A stretch of DNA of 64,000 bases from Cyanoderma ruficeps (GCA_008694505.1 VZDJ01007755.1:13518695-13582694), one strand, 5' to 3'. Shown: positions 1 through 13,639, counted from the first letter of the stretch. Notes: generated by a model from the letters alone, not told the origin. Translations and numbers: made by a program.

Positions 1-482
1 TTACAGAAGAACTCCACAGGAACCCTGCAACACGCAGGGAACTTAGTGTTCAGATGCAGCAGTGTAATTAAGGCAACTGGGGCACAGTGTTTTAGTTGTT
101 TAGAACAAACTCCTTGATAAAGTCAGTCTTTGCTTATGCTTTGCATACAAGTTGCTCTTCCCTTTTGACAGTTCTATAGGACAGATGGTCTCAGAGCTCT
201 TTCACCACTATGCAGAACTCTGTAGAGAGACCTCTAATTTTTTTCCCCAGTTTTGATGTCTAAATTAGGTAATTATTTTTAATTTCCACAGTTACAGTTA
301 ATAATTATACTTAAGTCACTTTATTTGAGGAGTGAAGATGAAAAGCTTTTGTCCTTGCCAGACTTCTGAAATCAACTTAGAGCTTACCTTTAAGAGTTTT
401 AATTAAATTGAAGAGACTATTCTCTTCCTGCTCTTTTAACACTTTTTTTTTTAATGAGAACTGTATGGGCCATTCACGTAAG

Positions 483-548
483 ACTTGGACTCAATGATCC
501 TTGAGGGTCCCTTCCAACTCAGAATATTCTGTGAAATCTGTGAAATCT
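483..548 (+). mobile_element. CR1 LINE, extreme 3' tail fragment
   Basis: The segment contains the characteristic end of avian CR1: a 'ttggact..atgatccttgagggtcccttccaactc' type stretch followed by degenerate tail repeats (ctgtgaaat repeated). Only the last ~65 bp of the element survives, which is typical of the 5'-truncated copies left by CR1 retrotransposition. The plus orientation is set by the tail lying at the right. There is no coding capacity. Family assignment is from recall of the CR1 consensus, not a search. Confidence 0.72.
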
Positions 549-2149
549 GTCTCCATTCCCAGCTGCATATGAAGCATGAGTAGGAATATCCTGCTCTTTT
601 TAATATGTTCCTCTGTCTTTTAAAATCAAATTATTTTGATTCTGTGTAACTGGAAAAAAGAAATACTCATTCAGTGACCTTCCTAGCACTCTCAGCTCTG
701 TAAGGGCTGTTATGCTTTGCAGCACAAATTTTATGAGATAGTATAAATCTCTTGTATTATAGAAAAACAAAAAGGAACACTCCTTTCCTGCAATTTAAAA
801 CTAGAGAACTTGAAAGAAGAATAAAGCAAAATAAACTGCTCTTTTTTCTTTTGTTTTCATCAATAAAAAATTACTTCTGTTTGTTGACCTAGATATGCAT
901 GTATTCCCCGATGCAGTCTGCTGTTAAATTCTAAGATTCACAACCATAAGTGGACATTGAAGGAAAGAAAAAAGGACTTGATTTTTTTTAACAAAATTAG
1001 TGGTTTTAAGACTATTAGCTTCTGCCTTAGCAATATATATCCCCGATAAAACAGAATCTAACCTTCCAGTTTAAAGTGTAAATTCTCCTTGTTGCCATAG
1101 AGAATAGCTCCTATGCAAACAGGTCTGATAATAATTACACATGATCATGTGGAATAGAATAGGAAGAATTTTTCTTTCTTTAAAGCAGCAGGTATGTCTC
1201 CTTCCTCTGAGAGTGTCAAACCTAGATGGAGATAGTGATCAAACATGGTGTGACAATTTCCTCAATGTCTCCCTGTGGGAGCTATTAAAATTCATCTTAT
1301 GCACAAAAAAACTCTTGAGTGTCTAGCCTGGTAAAAAATGTATGTTAGCATCCAGGAGACGAGGTACTATATCTCACCAAAAAATAGAAAACATATTTCA
1401 TAGACAGTTTTGTGAATTCTTCCTCACTGAATTTTTTTTTTTTTTTTTTTTTNTTTTTTTTTTTTTTTTGTCAACAGCTTTCTCTTAGCTAGTTGAAAGT
1501 GATGGGTAAATCAGCTCTCCAGGGTCTCAGCCTGGAGCTTCTTCTTTGTTCCAGCATCATACAGACATGTTCAGTTCTAAAACCATCAAGGCCCATTCCT
1601 TTCCAGAAAGCACAACGCGAAATTAAATGCTGGAAGAGTATTAAAAGAAGAAGTATGACTTTGCACAGGACTAACTCCCATGACCAACTTGCTAGATCAA
1701 TAAAAATTATTGCAACTCATATTCCAGACTTGTTGCAGTCAGCTGGATTTTTTATCGCAAGTTTCATGAACCTCCTTTAAATCCGTGTAATAAGTGAGTA
1801 TTCTTTATGAAAGTTTTAAAATAAAAAATAGTTATTATGAGTTTACTAACGAAAAGCCTTTTCCTAATTCTTGGTAATGAGGGAAGAGCTACGTTGTATT
1901 CTACAAGGAGCATTTCATGAGAACACAGTGAATACACTAAAGCCATCAAGGATCACTTACATCAAACAACAAGAGGAGCTCAACAGGAAACACAATATTT
2001 GAGCATTTCAGTGGCAGATTTATGCATGATATAATGCACTCTGCCAGGCTGAGTGATAACTCAGCTCCTTATGGCTGGAGCACAGGCGTTCTCTAGCTTC
2101 ACAATCAGAGGAAGAGGGTTCAGGAAGATGGAAAATAATTAAACCAGTG
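549..2149. other. No gene seen; AT-rich unique sequence
   Basis: This stretch holds only short open frames (61-95 codons) with no recognisable domain. The one structural item is the long poly-T at 1432-1469. I see no splice-flanked exon, RNA gene or identifiable transposon. Confidence 0.6.
1432..1469. repeat. Poly-T homopolymer interrupted by an assembly N
   Basis: About 37 T residues are broken by a single N at 1453. This is either a homopolymer whose length was not resolved or the tail of a minus-strand retroposed sequence. I could not identify a retroposed body to its right, so the homopolymer reading is preferred. Confidence 0.9.
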
Positions 2150-3673
2150 AATGCTTGGCTGCATGGCTGGTGCCATACTCAATGGTTTTGACTTTGATGA
2201 TCATAGATTGACCTTTGAGAAGTCAGATTTGTTGGGAGCTGATGGAATTCATATGACAAATTGGAGCAAGAGGTCTTTTACACCAAACAGGACAGACTTA
2301 CAAGGAGAACTTCAGCATAGATTTAATGGGGAAAGAGATTAAATTTATGTTACTAGAAAATCTATGCACCAGAAAATCCAGGGGTTGCTGACATGTTGGG
2401 GACCAACAGAGAAACAACCATGAAATATCTCAAAGGAATTATGAATTGTTCCTCTAAAACTGTGACATGGTTGATAGACCGTGGAGTTTTTACCAGTATA
2501 TGTAGTGTGGATTACCAAAGGAGGAGTTGGTACCACTGTGCTTGCAAGCTTTGATACTGGTGGAGGACTTCATTCACCCTGACCCCTTCTTGAAAAGCAG
2601 AGAAGTATATGTTATCTGGGAGTCTCCTGGACTCTACCTGGGATAATGACATAATCAGAGACAGAAAGCATGACCAGGGGAGAAACATTAATGGACGTGT
2701 TGCTTATCAACACAGACAAAATAATTACGGAGGTCAGGATTGGTGGTTGCCTGGGCTGCAGCTCTCATGACCTAGTGGAATTTGTGGTCTCATAGGATAT
2801 AGGCCAGGCAATGAGTAAAGTCAAACCCCTGGATTTTAGCAGTGAACTTTCAGTTACTTAAGGAATTAGTGGATGAGACTCTCTGGGAAACTCAGGGATA
2901 AAGGATCAGGACAGACCTGGCAGTTCTTTAAGAAGTTTTTCCAGGAGCAATATTTTTCTAAGACCAGCACGTGTAAGTAAGAATCTTCTGGCCAAAATAA
3001 AGTGCCAGAAGGAAATTTACAGGCTGTGGAACAGAGGGCATGTATCCCAAGAGGAATATAGGGATGCTGCCTGGAAACCAGCTGTATCCTGGGCTGTATC
3101 AAAAGGAACATGGCCAGCAGGTCAGGTGAGATGATTCCAACTCTCTGCCTGCTCTTGTGAGACTTCACTTTGAGTACTGCATCCAATTCTGGGTCTCTTA
3201 GCACAGGAAAGACTGTTGGAGTGAGTCCAGAGCCAGGCCTCACAGATAACCAAAGGGATTAAACCTCTCTTATGAAAAGGCTGGGACAGCTGGGGCTGTT
3301 CAGCCTGGAGAAGAGAAAGCAGAACTTACTGAAGCCTGCTAGTACATAAAGGGGGCTCATAAGAAAGATGAAGAGAAACTTTTTAAATCACCTGAAGTAA
3401 CAGATCAAGGAACAGCAGTTTTAGACTGAGAGAGGGTAGATTTAGATCAGATATATGGAAGAAATTCTTTACTGTGAGGGTAGTGAAGCACTAGAACATG
3501 TTGCCTAGACAAGATGTGGATACCCGATCTCTGGAAGTATTCAGAACCAGGTTGGATAAAGCTTTGGGCAACTGGGTGTATAGAAGGTTAACTTGTTCAT
3601 GGGAAGGGTTTGGGCTAGATGGCATTTAAGGTTCCTGCCAATTTAAACCACTCCATCATTCTATCATTCTATG
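2150..3673 (+). mobile_element. CR1 LINE, internally deleted, with ORF1 and ORF2 remnants
   Basis: Parts of a CR1 element lie in order on the plus strand. Near 2151-2340 the translation has a 'LLGADGIH' motif like the C-terminal end of the esterase-like domain in CR1 ORF1. Around 2690-2800 the translation has MDVLLIN...GGCLGCSSHDLVEF, matching the end of the CR1 ORF2 apurinic endonuclease domain (the S-H-D/E region). 2830-3100 continues with the linker that follows, including VSQEEYRDAA. From about 3130 the text jumps to the RT-distal part and 3' UTR. It ends near 3673 with tandem CATTCTAT tail units. The reverse transcriptase domain is absent and frames carry several stops, so the copy is dead. 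About 1.5 kb remains of an element normally about 4.5 kb. Assignment is by motif recall. Confidence 0.85.
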
Positions 3674-6600
3674 ACCCCTTGTAATCCGTTATGTTGATGA
3701 GGATTATGCTGGTGGTATTTAAATATTTTACCATTGTATTGAAACATGAAACATTTTCAATGCTGCATCATTTAAATGTATGCATTCTATTTTTTAATTT
3801 AAGATGATTAAGAAAAATAAATAGTAAGTATCATGGCATCCAGCATGGTTTACTGAAATGACAGCTGAGTATGAACAGCATGGCACTTTTTAGCAAGAAA
3901 TAGTTCTAAGACCGTCACAGATTTGCTAGAAGATAAATAAAGCTATTCATTTTGAATGTTTACTTGTTAGCTTAGAAGAATACATACATAAACATTAAAA
4001 TGCAAAACTGTACTTGAAACTTTGATCCAGAACATGGCATACTACTGCAGTGAAATAAGTCTTCCTCAGCATCACATTCAGCAGTAAGTTTTCTTCTTCC
4101 AGAGTATTCCTTAATTAGCAGGCTTTTCTGTGTGAAGAATACTTATGGTACTCCCAGTTATTGCAAAAGTATTGGAATCACTGTTTTATACTCCTGACAA
4201 GTTTATAAAAACTGAAGGCTTCTGGCATTTTGCTGGTACTCTCAAAACCAAGGACAACATAGATTTATATATGTAAAATATATTGACCACTATAAAGGAA
4301 TTATTTGTCATGTACATTTTCTATTAATTGTGGTTAGTTTAAAGATACTATTTAAAGTAAGTCCATTAAAAATACTCCCTGAAATTATTTACCATGATAT
4401 TTACATTTTTCTCTAACTCTTTTCAAAACTGGAAAATGATGCAAGGTTTTTAAGTTTTAGATCACTTGTAATTTTTTCTAATAATTTAAATTATAGATTT
4501 GATATAACAATTATTTCTGTCTTATAATTTTACTACCTCCAAGACATATAAGCAAAAAACTTGCAAATCTATTTACACTATTTATATCTGAAGATGTATA
4601 AATAAATCATCTTACATCCCACTGCATAAGACACTTCTTTGGTTTTCCCTTTGCTAGACCACACATTACTTTTTCAGCAGATTAGCTTCTCTCATCTTTC
4701 TTCCTGTTAGCAAAACCAGGAATTCACCCAAATCTCACCTGCAGGACTAATAAAAACTTTCTGTATTTTATCAAGATACTCAAACCATTCAAGGACTGAG
4801 AAGTCAGTTTTGCATAAATGCACACAATCAATTTATGATTAACATATGCTAAGAGACTCTGACTTTTAGAAGCAATCATAATGCCATTTTATCTCAATGC
4901 CTAAGACCTTTACAAAGAAGTGAGTCTACGTATATTAAAAAAGTTCATTTGCCAAACATGGTTTTTCAGAAATCCAGGTCAATTAACCCATAAAAAACCA
5001 ACATATCAAGAAGCTACTAATAGCAAGAAGATTTTTATTAAATACAGATGATTTTTATTCTGATTTAAAAAAATTGATTGTTAGGATTTATTAAAATTCA
5101 TCGCATACCTGACTATAAGTGTGCTATCTCCAGACCCTTATGATATGCATGGGAGCCCAGTGGCATACTGGAGGTCTAACAACAGTTCTGAAACTGAGAT
5201 TTCAAATATCATATTTAGACGTACTTTTACAAACTTTTGTAAATCATTCATCATGCTTTTTAATTAAGCCTTAGTAATCAAAAAATCTCATTGATCTAAA
5301 GGAACAATTTGCCATAAATATTTACCAACATAAAACATATTGTGCATCCTGAACTGAAGCACAATCCTGGTGCTTCGGAACAACTGTCACATATTTAAGA
5401 TGTATATCATTATCAGGGTTCTCTAAAGTGTTCTAAATATTCCTGTAGCCATTTCTCCAGTAATGCCACAATCGAAATCAAAAGAGGCATCTAGCTTCTT
5501 CTAATTTCTGTTAATTTGTCATTTAAATTCTTTTAATTTTGTAGCTTGAGATGATTCTGGAACATGACAAATTTGCAGTGTTTTAATATCTTCTAACTCA
5601 AATATCACAAGCATGCTAAATGTCTAGGGACATTTAATTGAAATTCAACTTATTTTGGGAACAATCTCAAGTTAGTTTCTTAATGTCAGTTCTCTATATT
5701 CAGATAATGTTTACATCTATTTGGCATTTCTAATATAAAATATCTTTTTCTACCCTTTAACTAGCCACAAATATTTAACTCATCTCAAAAAAATTCACTT
5801 TCTTTCTCACTGCTGTAAGTCAAACTTGCATGATATTTTAGGTTTTCTTGTCTCTTGCACCAAAGAACATTCTGGAAATTTTGAAAGAATGAAATAACTA
5901 AACTAATATCACTGGATGTTAAGTCCTTTAAAGAGTAGAAACCTAATGTACACATGAGGTGACTTTCCCAAAATCTATTCAGGAGTTCACTTACCAAAAA
6001 GAGACTAAAACCAATAGCTTTTTATTTTATATTGTATAACTTACTCATAGATTATCTTCACAAACATCTTTAGCTAGCTACCTTTTAGTAAAACTAATCA
6101 CTTTATTCAGAATATTTATAAGAACTTGGCTCTGAAAATGTGTCAGAGATTTGAAGCTGTTGGTTCATTTCCTTGGCTCATCATTTGCCTTTATGCACCT
6201 TTGCTTTAAATTGCAAGGGCCATTAATTTTCATCAGACAATTTGATTATTTCTTACTTCATTATTAAATTAATAACATTTTCCAAAATTTTTGGAGAGGA
6301 AAACTTTAGTGACAAATACAATACATCATTCACTAGAATTTTTAGCTGCCTGAAATATTAAATGATTTATTATTCTACATTAAATGATTTATTATTCTAC
6401 AATTTCTGTGAAGGAATCAACATAAAGGCAAGCCATTTTTTGCATTTAAAAAACTACAAATAAGCCCATCCTTTCTGTATACAAGTCAGAAGAACCCAAA
6501 ATGGAAACCCAATCTTTATAACATATTTACTATTTGAATGAGCCGCAACAAAGCTGTTGGAAAAATAAGTTTTATGCACATAGCTTTAAAGAAGATATGA

Positions 6601-7231
6601 ATGGCCCTTGTAGGTATTTTTATTTGGAGATATCAGGTTAAAATGCACTGGATTAGAATATATATGTAATTATGTCAACAATCAAGAATCAAAGCATCAA
6701 AAAATTATCACTGGGTGTGGTTTAATAATCAATGGAAAAGGACCAAGGCAAGAAACACAGTCCTAAAACTTTTCCCCCCCTTTCTTTTTCAGGTGAATAA
6801 TGCAAATTGCTCTCAGTTTAGTTCATCTTTTTCTCTCATTGTCCACTAAAACTGGCCACTAAACTGCCTCTTTTGGTAGGTATCATCTAAAGAATCCCCA
6901 AAGTAATAAAGAAGTTTGGGGAGAAATTCAGGGCATGTACCCATATCCGTGAAGGAGGACAGGCCATGTTCCTTGCCATAATCCTAACTAGAGCATATAT
7001 GACGTTTTACGATGGGACAGGTATGAATGAGGGACATAGTATGGGATTTCCTCTCTGTTTGCTTCTGTTTGGTGCTGAGAGATTTTGAAGGTAATGCAAA
7101 AAGTAAGAATATAGATCAGCAATCATTTACTATTGTGCAGACTTTCCAACACTGATCAGTATTAGGATACAGGAAAATAGACTATGAGTGGCATCACTTT
7201 CACAAAAGATTATTCTTAAAGTCTAAGGGAA
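3674..7231. other. No gene seen; AT-rich unique sequence
   Basis: This is a long AT-rich stretch with no open frame above about 70 codons and no repeat family that I recognise, apart from a perfect tandem 22-mer at 6357-6400. It is consistent with intergenic or deep intronic DNA. Confidence 0.6.
6357..6400. repeat. Perfect tandem duplication of a 22-mer
   Basis: The 22-base unit attaaatgatttattattct+ac occurs twice head to tail (6357-6378 and 6379-6400) with no mismatch. Perfect identity suggests a recent replication-slippage event or a polymorphic minisatellite seed. Confidence 0.95.
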
Positions 7232-7386
7232 GAAACCCCAAACCCAACCAACCAACCAAACCCCAAAACCAACCAACCAAACAAATCACCCAAACACCAC
7301 AACCTCCACCCCCTGCCCCCCTAAAAAATCCCAAACAAAGTTAAAAAAAGAAACACAAAAAAATGCAACCCCCAAACAAAAAAACC
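7232..7386. repeat. A/C-rich low-complexity tract with CCAA repeats
   Basis: About 155 bp consist almost only of A and C on the plus strand, with runs of (CCAA), C-runs and A-runs. It is a strong strand-asymmetric tract with no coding potential. Similar shorter tracts recur at 28869-28926, 29151-29208, 31962-32012 and 52486-52572, and the G/T complement appears at 43191-43335. Confidence 0.9.
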
Positions 7387-8477
7387 CTCTGAACTTATTT
7401 TTTTATTGATGATTTGAAAAATGAGTTTTTTCACTATAATTTTTCAATATTTGTTTCTAGACCCACTACTTAAGGCAGAGCTCTTATATTCAGATGACAT
7501 ACAGTGGTCACTGGTTCCATAAGTTTGATGTATATAAATTTAAATGATATTTGCTAGTCTCTGTTTTAAATTTGTAGGAAGTCATTTGCAATTTCTCTTC
7601 TTTCTTTAAACTGAAACATCTAAAATGAGAAAAAGTAAATATAGAGATCAGTTTTTAAATTTTGCCTTTCCAGATCATGTCACTTTCCACATTGATATCC
7701 TCAGATTTCAGTCCATCTTTATGAAAACGTATTTGCAAATTGCTAATGTCTGTCCTCTCTATGAAAGGTGCGAGATGTGTCTCGCCTTTTCAGTTTTTTC
7801 CCCATGTTCTACTATGTTGGGGTTTGTTTTTATTTCAAGGCAAAATGAAGAACTGACATTTTTCCCCACATAAAAGGAAAATTCTGTATTTTCATTAAAA
7901 GGCAGACATGATTTAAATACGACAAACACTTTGTACTCTAGAATTCAATATAGTATAGATAACCAAATATATTCATACAACTGAGGCTGGTAAAATTCAA
8001 AAGCAAGCAAATAAGCTGAAACTGATACTCATCTGATACAAAAATACTGGATTTATTTTTGAGAAATACCTCTAAAATTCTTTTTGTGAGATTGAAGTCT
8101 CCTCTTGAAACAAAGATGTCTATACAGCTGTATTTTTATTATATGTAACGTATTTTAAGCCATGTCTAGAAAGTACTTCTCCTTGCTGTTCTAGTGGATA
8201 TAACCTCCCCATGACACTTGCTTTTCAGACTTCAGGCAGGAACCTGGGAATGCTGTTACAGCTCCCTACAAGAGCAGATTCCATGCCTAGAAATTATGAT
8301 TTTAATTCTTTTTAGAGACATATTATTCACCCTAGAAATATGAGACATTTTAATGGATACTTCTTTTTTCACTGCCTACTAGAAGCCTGTTGGTGGAAGA
8401 AAATGGTCACAAAGATGTTTTCAACACAGCTACATGATGCAGGCACATACATATTCATAGTACAAAAAGACCATCCA

Positions 8478-8522
8478 CAAAAAAAAAAAAGACAAAAAAC
8501 AAAACAAAACAAAACAAAAAAC
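8478..8522. repeat. Poly-A plus (AAAAC)n simple repeat
   Basis: An A-run passes into four to five AAAAC units. This is a microsatellite typical of decayed A-tails, but no retroposed body was recognised next to it. Confidence 0.9.
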
Positions 8523-10498
8523 GTTGAGGCATTGCTTAGAATAAAGAGTATCTGTATAGCTAAAATTTAATTGCATGGAGTATGAAATGTACCAGGACTT
8601 AATTGTATTCCTTCAGCATTCACAATAGCAATACAATTTGTTTTATAAAGGAATGATGGTTATATTTATATCCAAACCAGTATCACTTTTTAAAACCATC
8701 TCTACCAATATCTGAAAGTTAAGAGTTCAGGTAAAAGTGGCATAAGCAGCCCCACTTTTTTTGCTAAACTGGGGTGCACCTTTGAGAATTTGTTCCCCTC
8801 TAGGACAAAACAATTATTTCTTGCTGACATAAATTCCTAACAAGGCCTTTCTGTCCTCGACTATATGCAACAGGGTTGTGCTTATGCTAATTTGATGTTG
8901 TGGGATCATAACCCCCTACTGATGAAATGAATTTTAAAATGTTAACAAAATTACTTGTAGGCATTGCAGAAAATGTAAAATAAAAGGTTGTTGTTTTCCA
9001 AATATGCCATTCTTGAAGGTATTCTGTGGAATTCTTGGTGTGTGCATTCGTCTGTTAGCAACTTACTTTCAAGATAATTATGCAATTTAATAAAAGGAAC
9101 TCTGCAGGAATATAAAAATTACCCTTCCTCCTATTATATGGAAAGAGTTAGAAGGTGCTTTTGTTTTTTTAACTGAGATTTACTGAGCTTTTCCTATTTA
9201 AACTTTGCAAAGCTTGTGTTCAACCCTAAGGGAACTTACAGCCAGCTTAATGCTCACATTGTAGGAAAATGAAGATACTTCAGGGACAAGATAATAAAAT
9301 AAAGCAAATCTTTCCACTACTCTCAATACTTTCTTCCCCATAAGTCACTGATACACATCCAAATCAGTTTATAACACTTTGGACATTTTAAAATTACAAA
9401 CAACACACTTGTCTTGATTTAAATTGAAATAACCTACTAAATCATTGTAATTATTTTCCCTCTTTGCCCTTACAATAAAATATATATCATTACACAAGCA
9501 TAAAATTCTGTCTACTCTAAACTGAAGGACGGTCAATTCAAACTCCATCTCATCCGGAAATGAGTCATCTTTATGTAAAAACATGTAATGAAAAGCATAT
9601 GAACTTTGACGAAGATATTTTTTCCTCTTTTCTTAAAAATTGTACTGTGTCTAAGCAAGCACAGAGAAGTAGTTTTAAGTGACAACTACGGTGTTTCATT
9701 TCCTTCAGCAAACTGCATGTGGTTTATTTTCCCACCTATTTCGTTACCTGCTCTTAGGTAAGAAGTAAACACATAAATGGACGTGCAATCCAAAGGGAGA
9801 AGCAATTGCAGGAGAACCAATTTTATTTTGTCTGCAGAATTCTATTAGCTTCATGCTGTTTATTATTTCCTTGATGTTATTTATTATTTTCATTCTCCTG
9901 GCTCTTATCTATTAAGAGTAATCAAGACTTCTTCATACTGTCTCTAAAAGCTTATTAGAATAATAGATCAACAAATGGATTTATATACATAGTTTTCACA
10001 AAGGTAACTTTTCATGATTCTCTTACAAAAATTAAAGTAATTTTGTTATTTAATTATGAAACATTTAACCTCATTTTAGCCTTCTGTGGCATGAAACTAT
10101 TGAAACTGACACTTCAATTGCATTTGCCCATGGCTTGATGCACTTTGAGGGTCAGGCATGGGCTACTATCAAAGTATGGGCATCTTCCCCAGTTCTTCAT
10201 AGCTAATTACTACAAGTAAAGAGTTTTCCCCCAGAGAGGGACCACTTCTATTCCATATTTGACAGGTAGAAATTAGCTGCCTAATGGAATGGAATAGTTC
10301 TGCAAATTGAAGGAATTAAGTGAGCTTTTTTAATTTGGACTTCTTTTAAATTAGATTTTAATTTGAATTGAAATGTGAGGTTGGTGTCACAAGGCAGTTT
10401 ATTTTGGGTGCTTTCCAATAACTTTATAATGCCCACTGCTGATGTATCATGCCTTGTCTTAGAGCCAGTATTGAAAAATACTTTGACTTGGTCTACAA

Positions 10499-10577
10499 AC
10501 CAAAGAAATTAAATGAGCAGGAAATTTCCATTTGCACAAAAACTCAGAATTATCATTTCACCACTGTAATGATATCA
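10499..10577 (+). repeat. 79-bp dispersed direct repeat, copy A
   Basis: This segment aligns without gaps to 11752-11830 in the same orientation, with 9 mismatches in 79 positions by hand count (about 89% identity). It begins accaaagaaattaaatga. Sequence beyond either end is only weakly alike. It may be half of a local duplication or a copy of an old repeat family. The family is not identified. Confidence 0.88.
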
Positions 10578-11751
10578 CTCAGCTAGCTGGATATGACACC
10601 ATGGATTAAATGCTACTAAAGCGACAAAGTCATCCTAGATTAAAAAAAAAAATAATTTGCCTGATTCTACCTTTTTTATGTCTTCTTTTGGAAGATAATA
10701 TTCACAGATAACCTAAACAGGTATAATATGATAATGTAAAAATAAGCTGCACAAGCAACATTATTATTAATTCCCTTTGCTTTTGAGACAGATCCCTAAC
10801 TCATACATGATGTTGGAAAAGCTCTACATCTTTAAAATGAGTTGTTGAAGCACAATTGGTATTTGTGTTTCAATTTCAAAAAGTTGGAAAAGAAACCATC
10901 CATTTTTTTAAAATTATGGTTGGCTGTATTATGTACTCCATTTTTCTTTTCTTTCTGATGATTTTCCCATTTATCTCTCCTGATAAAAAAGTTACTGGAT
11001 TTATTTCAGTACTTTTTAAAAAATATGTAAGCTTTGGACAAAACAAAACATTTAAGAGAAAGAAAAGAACTTGAATGTTACCTAAAAAGTTTCCTTATTT
11101 CACTTCTTTTGGAGTTTCATTCTCGTATCTGCAGGAAGAGCTGACAGGAACAATATTTTAAAGTAGTCAGTTCTGTCATAATCCTCTATTCAGTGCTGAC
11201 TACAGTGGCATGTCATTTGTGCTTTCCTGTCCTATTATGGCCTTTTCTGGGGAGCTTTTCTCCCTCATGAATCTCTTCTGACCTCATCAATATATTTGAA
11301 GAAACCTTTCTTACCTGTGAGATGTGTAGTTGAAAGGAGATAGTATTACACTCAGCACGGCAGAGAACTTCTGCCAGTGACATTTTGTTACGCAGAGTTT
11401 GTGAAAGTGTTCAGCAACATCTCTGACCAACTCATTGGCAATATTTAGGGAATTAAAAGGTCTGGGTTGTTCCTTAAACAACTGTTTAACTTGGTTAGGA
11501 AAAAAAATCACTGCTTGCTGTGTGTAAACCGGTAGAAATTGGTAAACATTGTAAAGAACTTGAATTTCTGCTAGTGTATTTTCTGATGGTCAGAATACAG
11601 AGAAAAATAATCACTTTGGCATTATTAAAAGCATCTGAACAATACTTTGTCTTGGAAGTTTCTAAGTCATATCATATACTTGGCTATTTCAAAAAATTCA
11701 GGCTCAGAAATGTCCTAATGCTTGGTTGTTTTGGTTTTATAAACACCACAG

Positions 11752-11830
11752 ACCAAAGAAATTAAATGAACAGGACATTTCCATTTACACAAAAACACAG
11801 AATTGTCATTTAATCTCTGTAATGATGTCA
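11752..11830 (+). repeat. 79-bp dispersed direct repeat, copy B
   Basis: This is the partner of 10499-10577, lying 1253 bp downstream in the same orientation. Similarity may extend weakly rightward for about 30 bp (a shared 'ctg..gga(a)tatga' pattern with gaps). No transposon termini or target-site duplication are visible around it. Confidence 0.88.
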
Positions 11831-13639
11831 GATACCCAAGGAAACTGTTGGAATATGAAGATATCACTGTCTGTGCATTGTTGTTTGTAATTATATTTTT
11901 TTTGACCCAGAGTTCAGAATGGGAAAATCAGAAGAAGATTTTGCAGATTCCTCCAAGACTTTAACTGTTAAATTAGGCCCTTCCTGGACCATAAGAATTT
12001 CAAGAAATTTCTTTTGTGAAGTAGTCTGCTAAATAAGGACAAAATGTAGGAATATATTCCCTTATGTTACTCTCTGGAAATGCAGCAGTCCCCTGAGAGA
12101 AGAAAGTGAAAAATAAGAAAGGAAAACAGAATAAAAAATTAGATCTTGTGCAATATTTTCAGACACACAATCTAATATGAACTTGTGCCAAGCCTGGTTG
12201 ACTGCACATCCTTGAGACAGGGAAAAAAGAATTCTTTTGTTTTCCAAACATCACAAAGCAAACAGAAAAGTTTCTTCAGAAACCCTAATGAGAAAAAATT
12301 AACCATCTAAAGTGCTGGAAGAAAATGAACTATCGAACAATTATTTTGCTAAAAGCAAATATATGTTTGACTGAAGCAGTTTCTGATGGCAGAAAAAGAG
12401 TAAGCACATCCTCTGTGAAAAAAAAACAACAAACCGTACAGCTTCATGATTTAAGCAAGCAGAACTAGAGGAGGAGGGTGTGAAAAAATCTTTGTCTGAA
12501 GTAATAAGGCTAAAACACTTGGGGAAAGCAAAGAAAGGAAATAACATGCCCTAAGGATATTTGCACTTAGTGAAAAAAAAAATCATGAAATGAGAAAATG
12601 AGGACAGGCAATGGGATATAAGATCTTACAGTTAGTGATTTAAGGCTCACTGACACAAGGGAATAGATATGGGAGGGACATGGCCAGGAGAGAGTGGCTT
12701 GTTTAAAACTTAACACAAGAGACAGCAAATACCCTGACTTCTCCAAACAGCTCAGAAAACTCTTAATAACTTATTGGCAGGTCTGTAATTCACTGTACAA
12801 CATCAAATGCAATATATAATTTTCTATGCTGAGGATGGCCTTGGAGTAAAACAAGTGAATCATCTGTCACCCATCCCAGTCATCACCTAGCCCTTCAACT
12901 TTCCTCCACACTGAGAAAAATCCAACAGCTTTTAGAAAAGCAAGCTAAGAGTAGTGATTTTGCCAGTAGGGAAACAGGAGTTTGACTTTGGAGTGATAAT
13001 GTGTAAAGAGATTTAACCCGTTAATCTACTTACCTCATTTTTTAAAAAAAAATATTTTCAAGGAATTCAATTTATACAACCATACCTTATAAAGGAGTTT
13101 ATAATTTATTTAATGTTAACCTATGTAAAAATACATTGTTTAAAAGATTTGCTTGTTTTCCAGAAAAGCTAGCTCAAATGACAACTTCTCAGTATGTACT
13201 TAGCATTAAAGGTATTTCAATATAGCACTTGAAGTAATCAAGAGGAAAGACAGCCTTTTTGCTCCAGACCTTCTGCTCCTTCTGCTGGGAAAGCACAGCA
13301 CAACTTGTCACAGAAATTAAGACATCAAAGTATTCCATAGTAACTGAAATTCCTGTGAAAAAAATGCAGTTTTTTGGATGTGATATCTCTTGAATAATTT
13401 TTTTTTCCTTGGGAGGACATTGCCAACAAACCACCATAGCAAGACAGAATTGTACAGTCTGAAATAAAGAAACCTTCATCCCCTTTCAATTTCCATATCC
13501 ATACTACAGAGTTTGAAGTTTACATACCGAGGGGAGAAACACAGAAAGTTCCTAATTGCATACTATATACCCTCTCTAGTCATTGCTGAGTCCTTTGGGT
13601 ATATTCAAGCTCTGCCAAAAGCAGTGACATCCTCTGTGA

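Larger units (their letters stand above)
7387..13639. other. No gene seen; AT-rich unique sequence with a 79-bp repeat pair
   Basis: Open frames are short (up to 96 codons) and unrecognisable. The notable contents are an (A)n/(AAAAC)n run at 8478-8522 and the direct repeat copies at 10499-10577 and 11752-11830. No other mobile element is recognised. Confidence 0.55.

Noticed and set aside
6794..6877. Possible exon between a pyrimidine-tract AG and a downstream GGTAGGTAT donor-like site
   Set aside because: All three frames contain stop codons within the putative exon.
7232..7386. CRISPR-like or structured repeat array
   Set aside because: It is irregular A/C-rich low-complexity DNA with no fixed repeat-spacer period, in a vertebrate genome.
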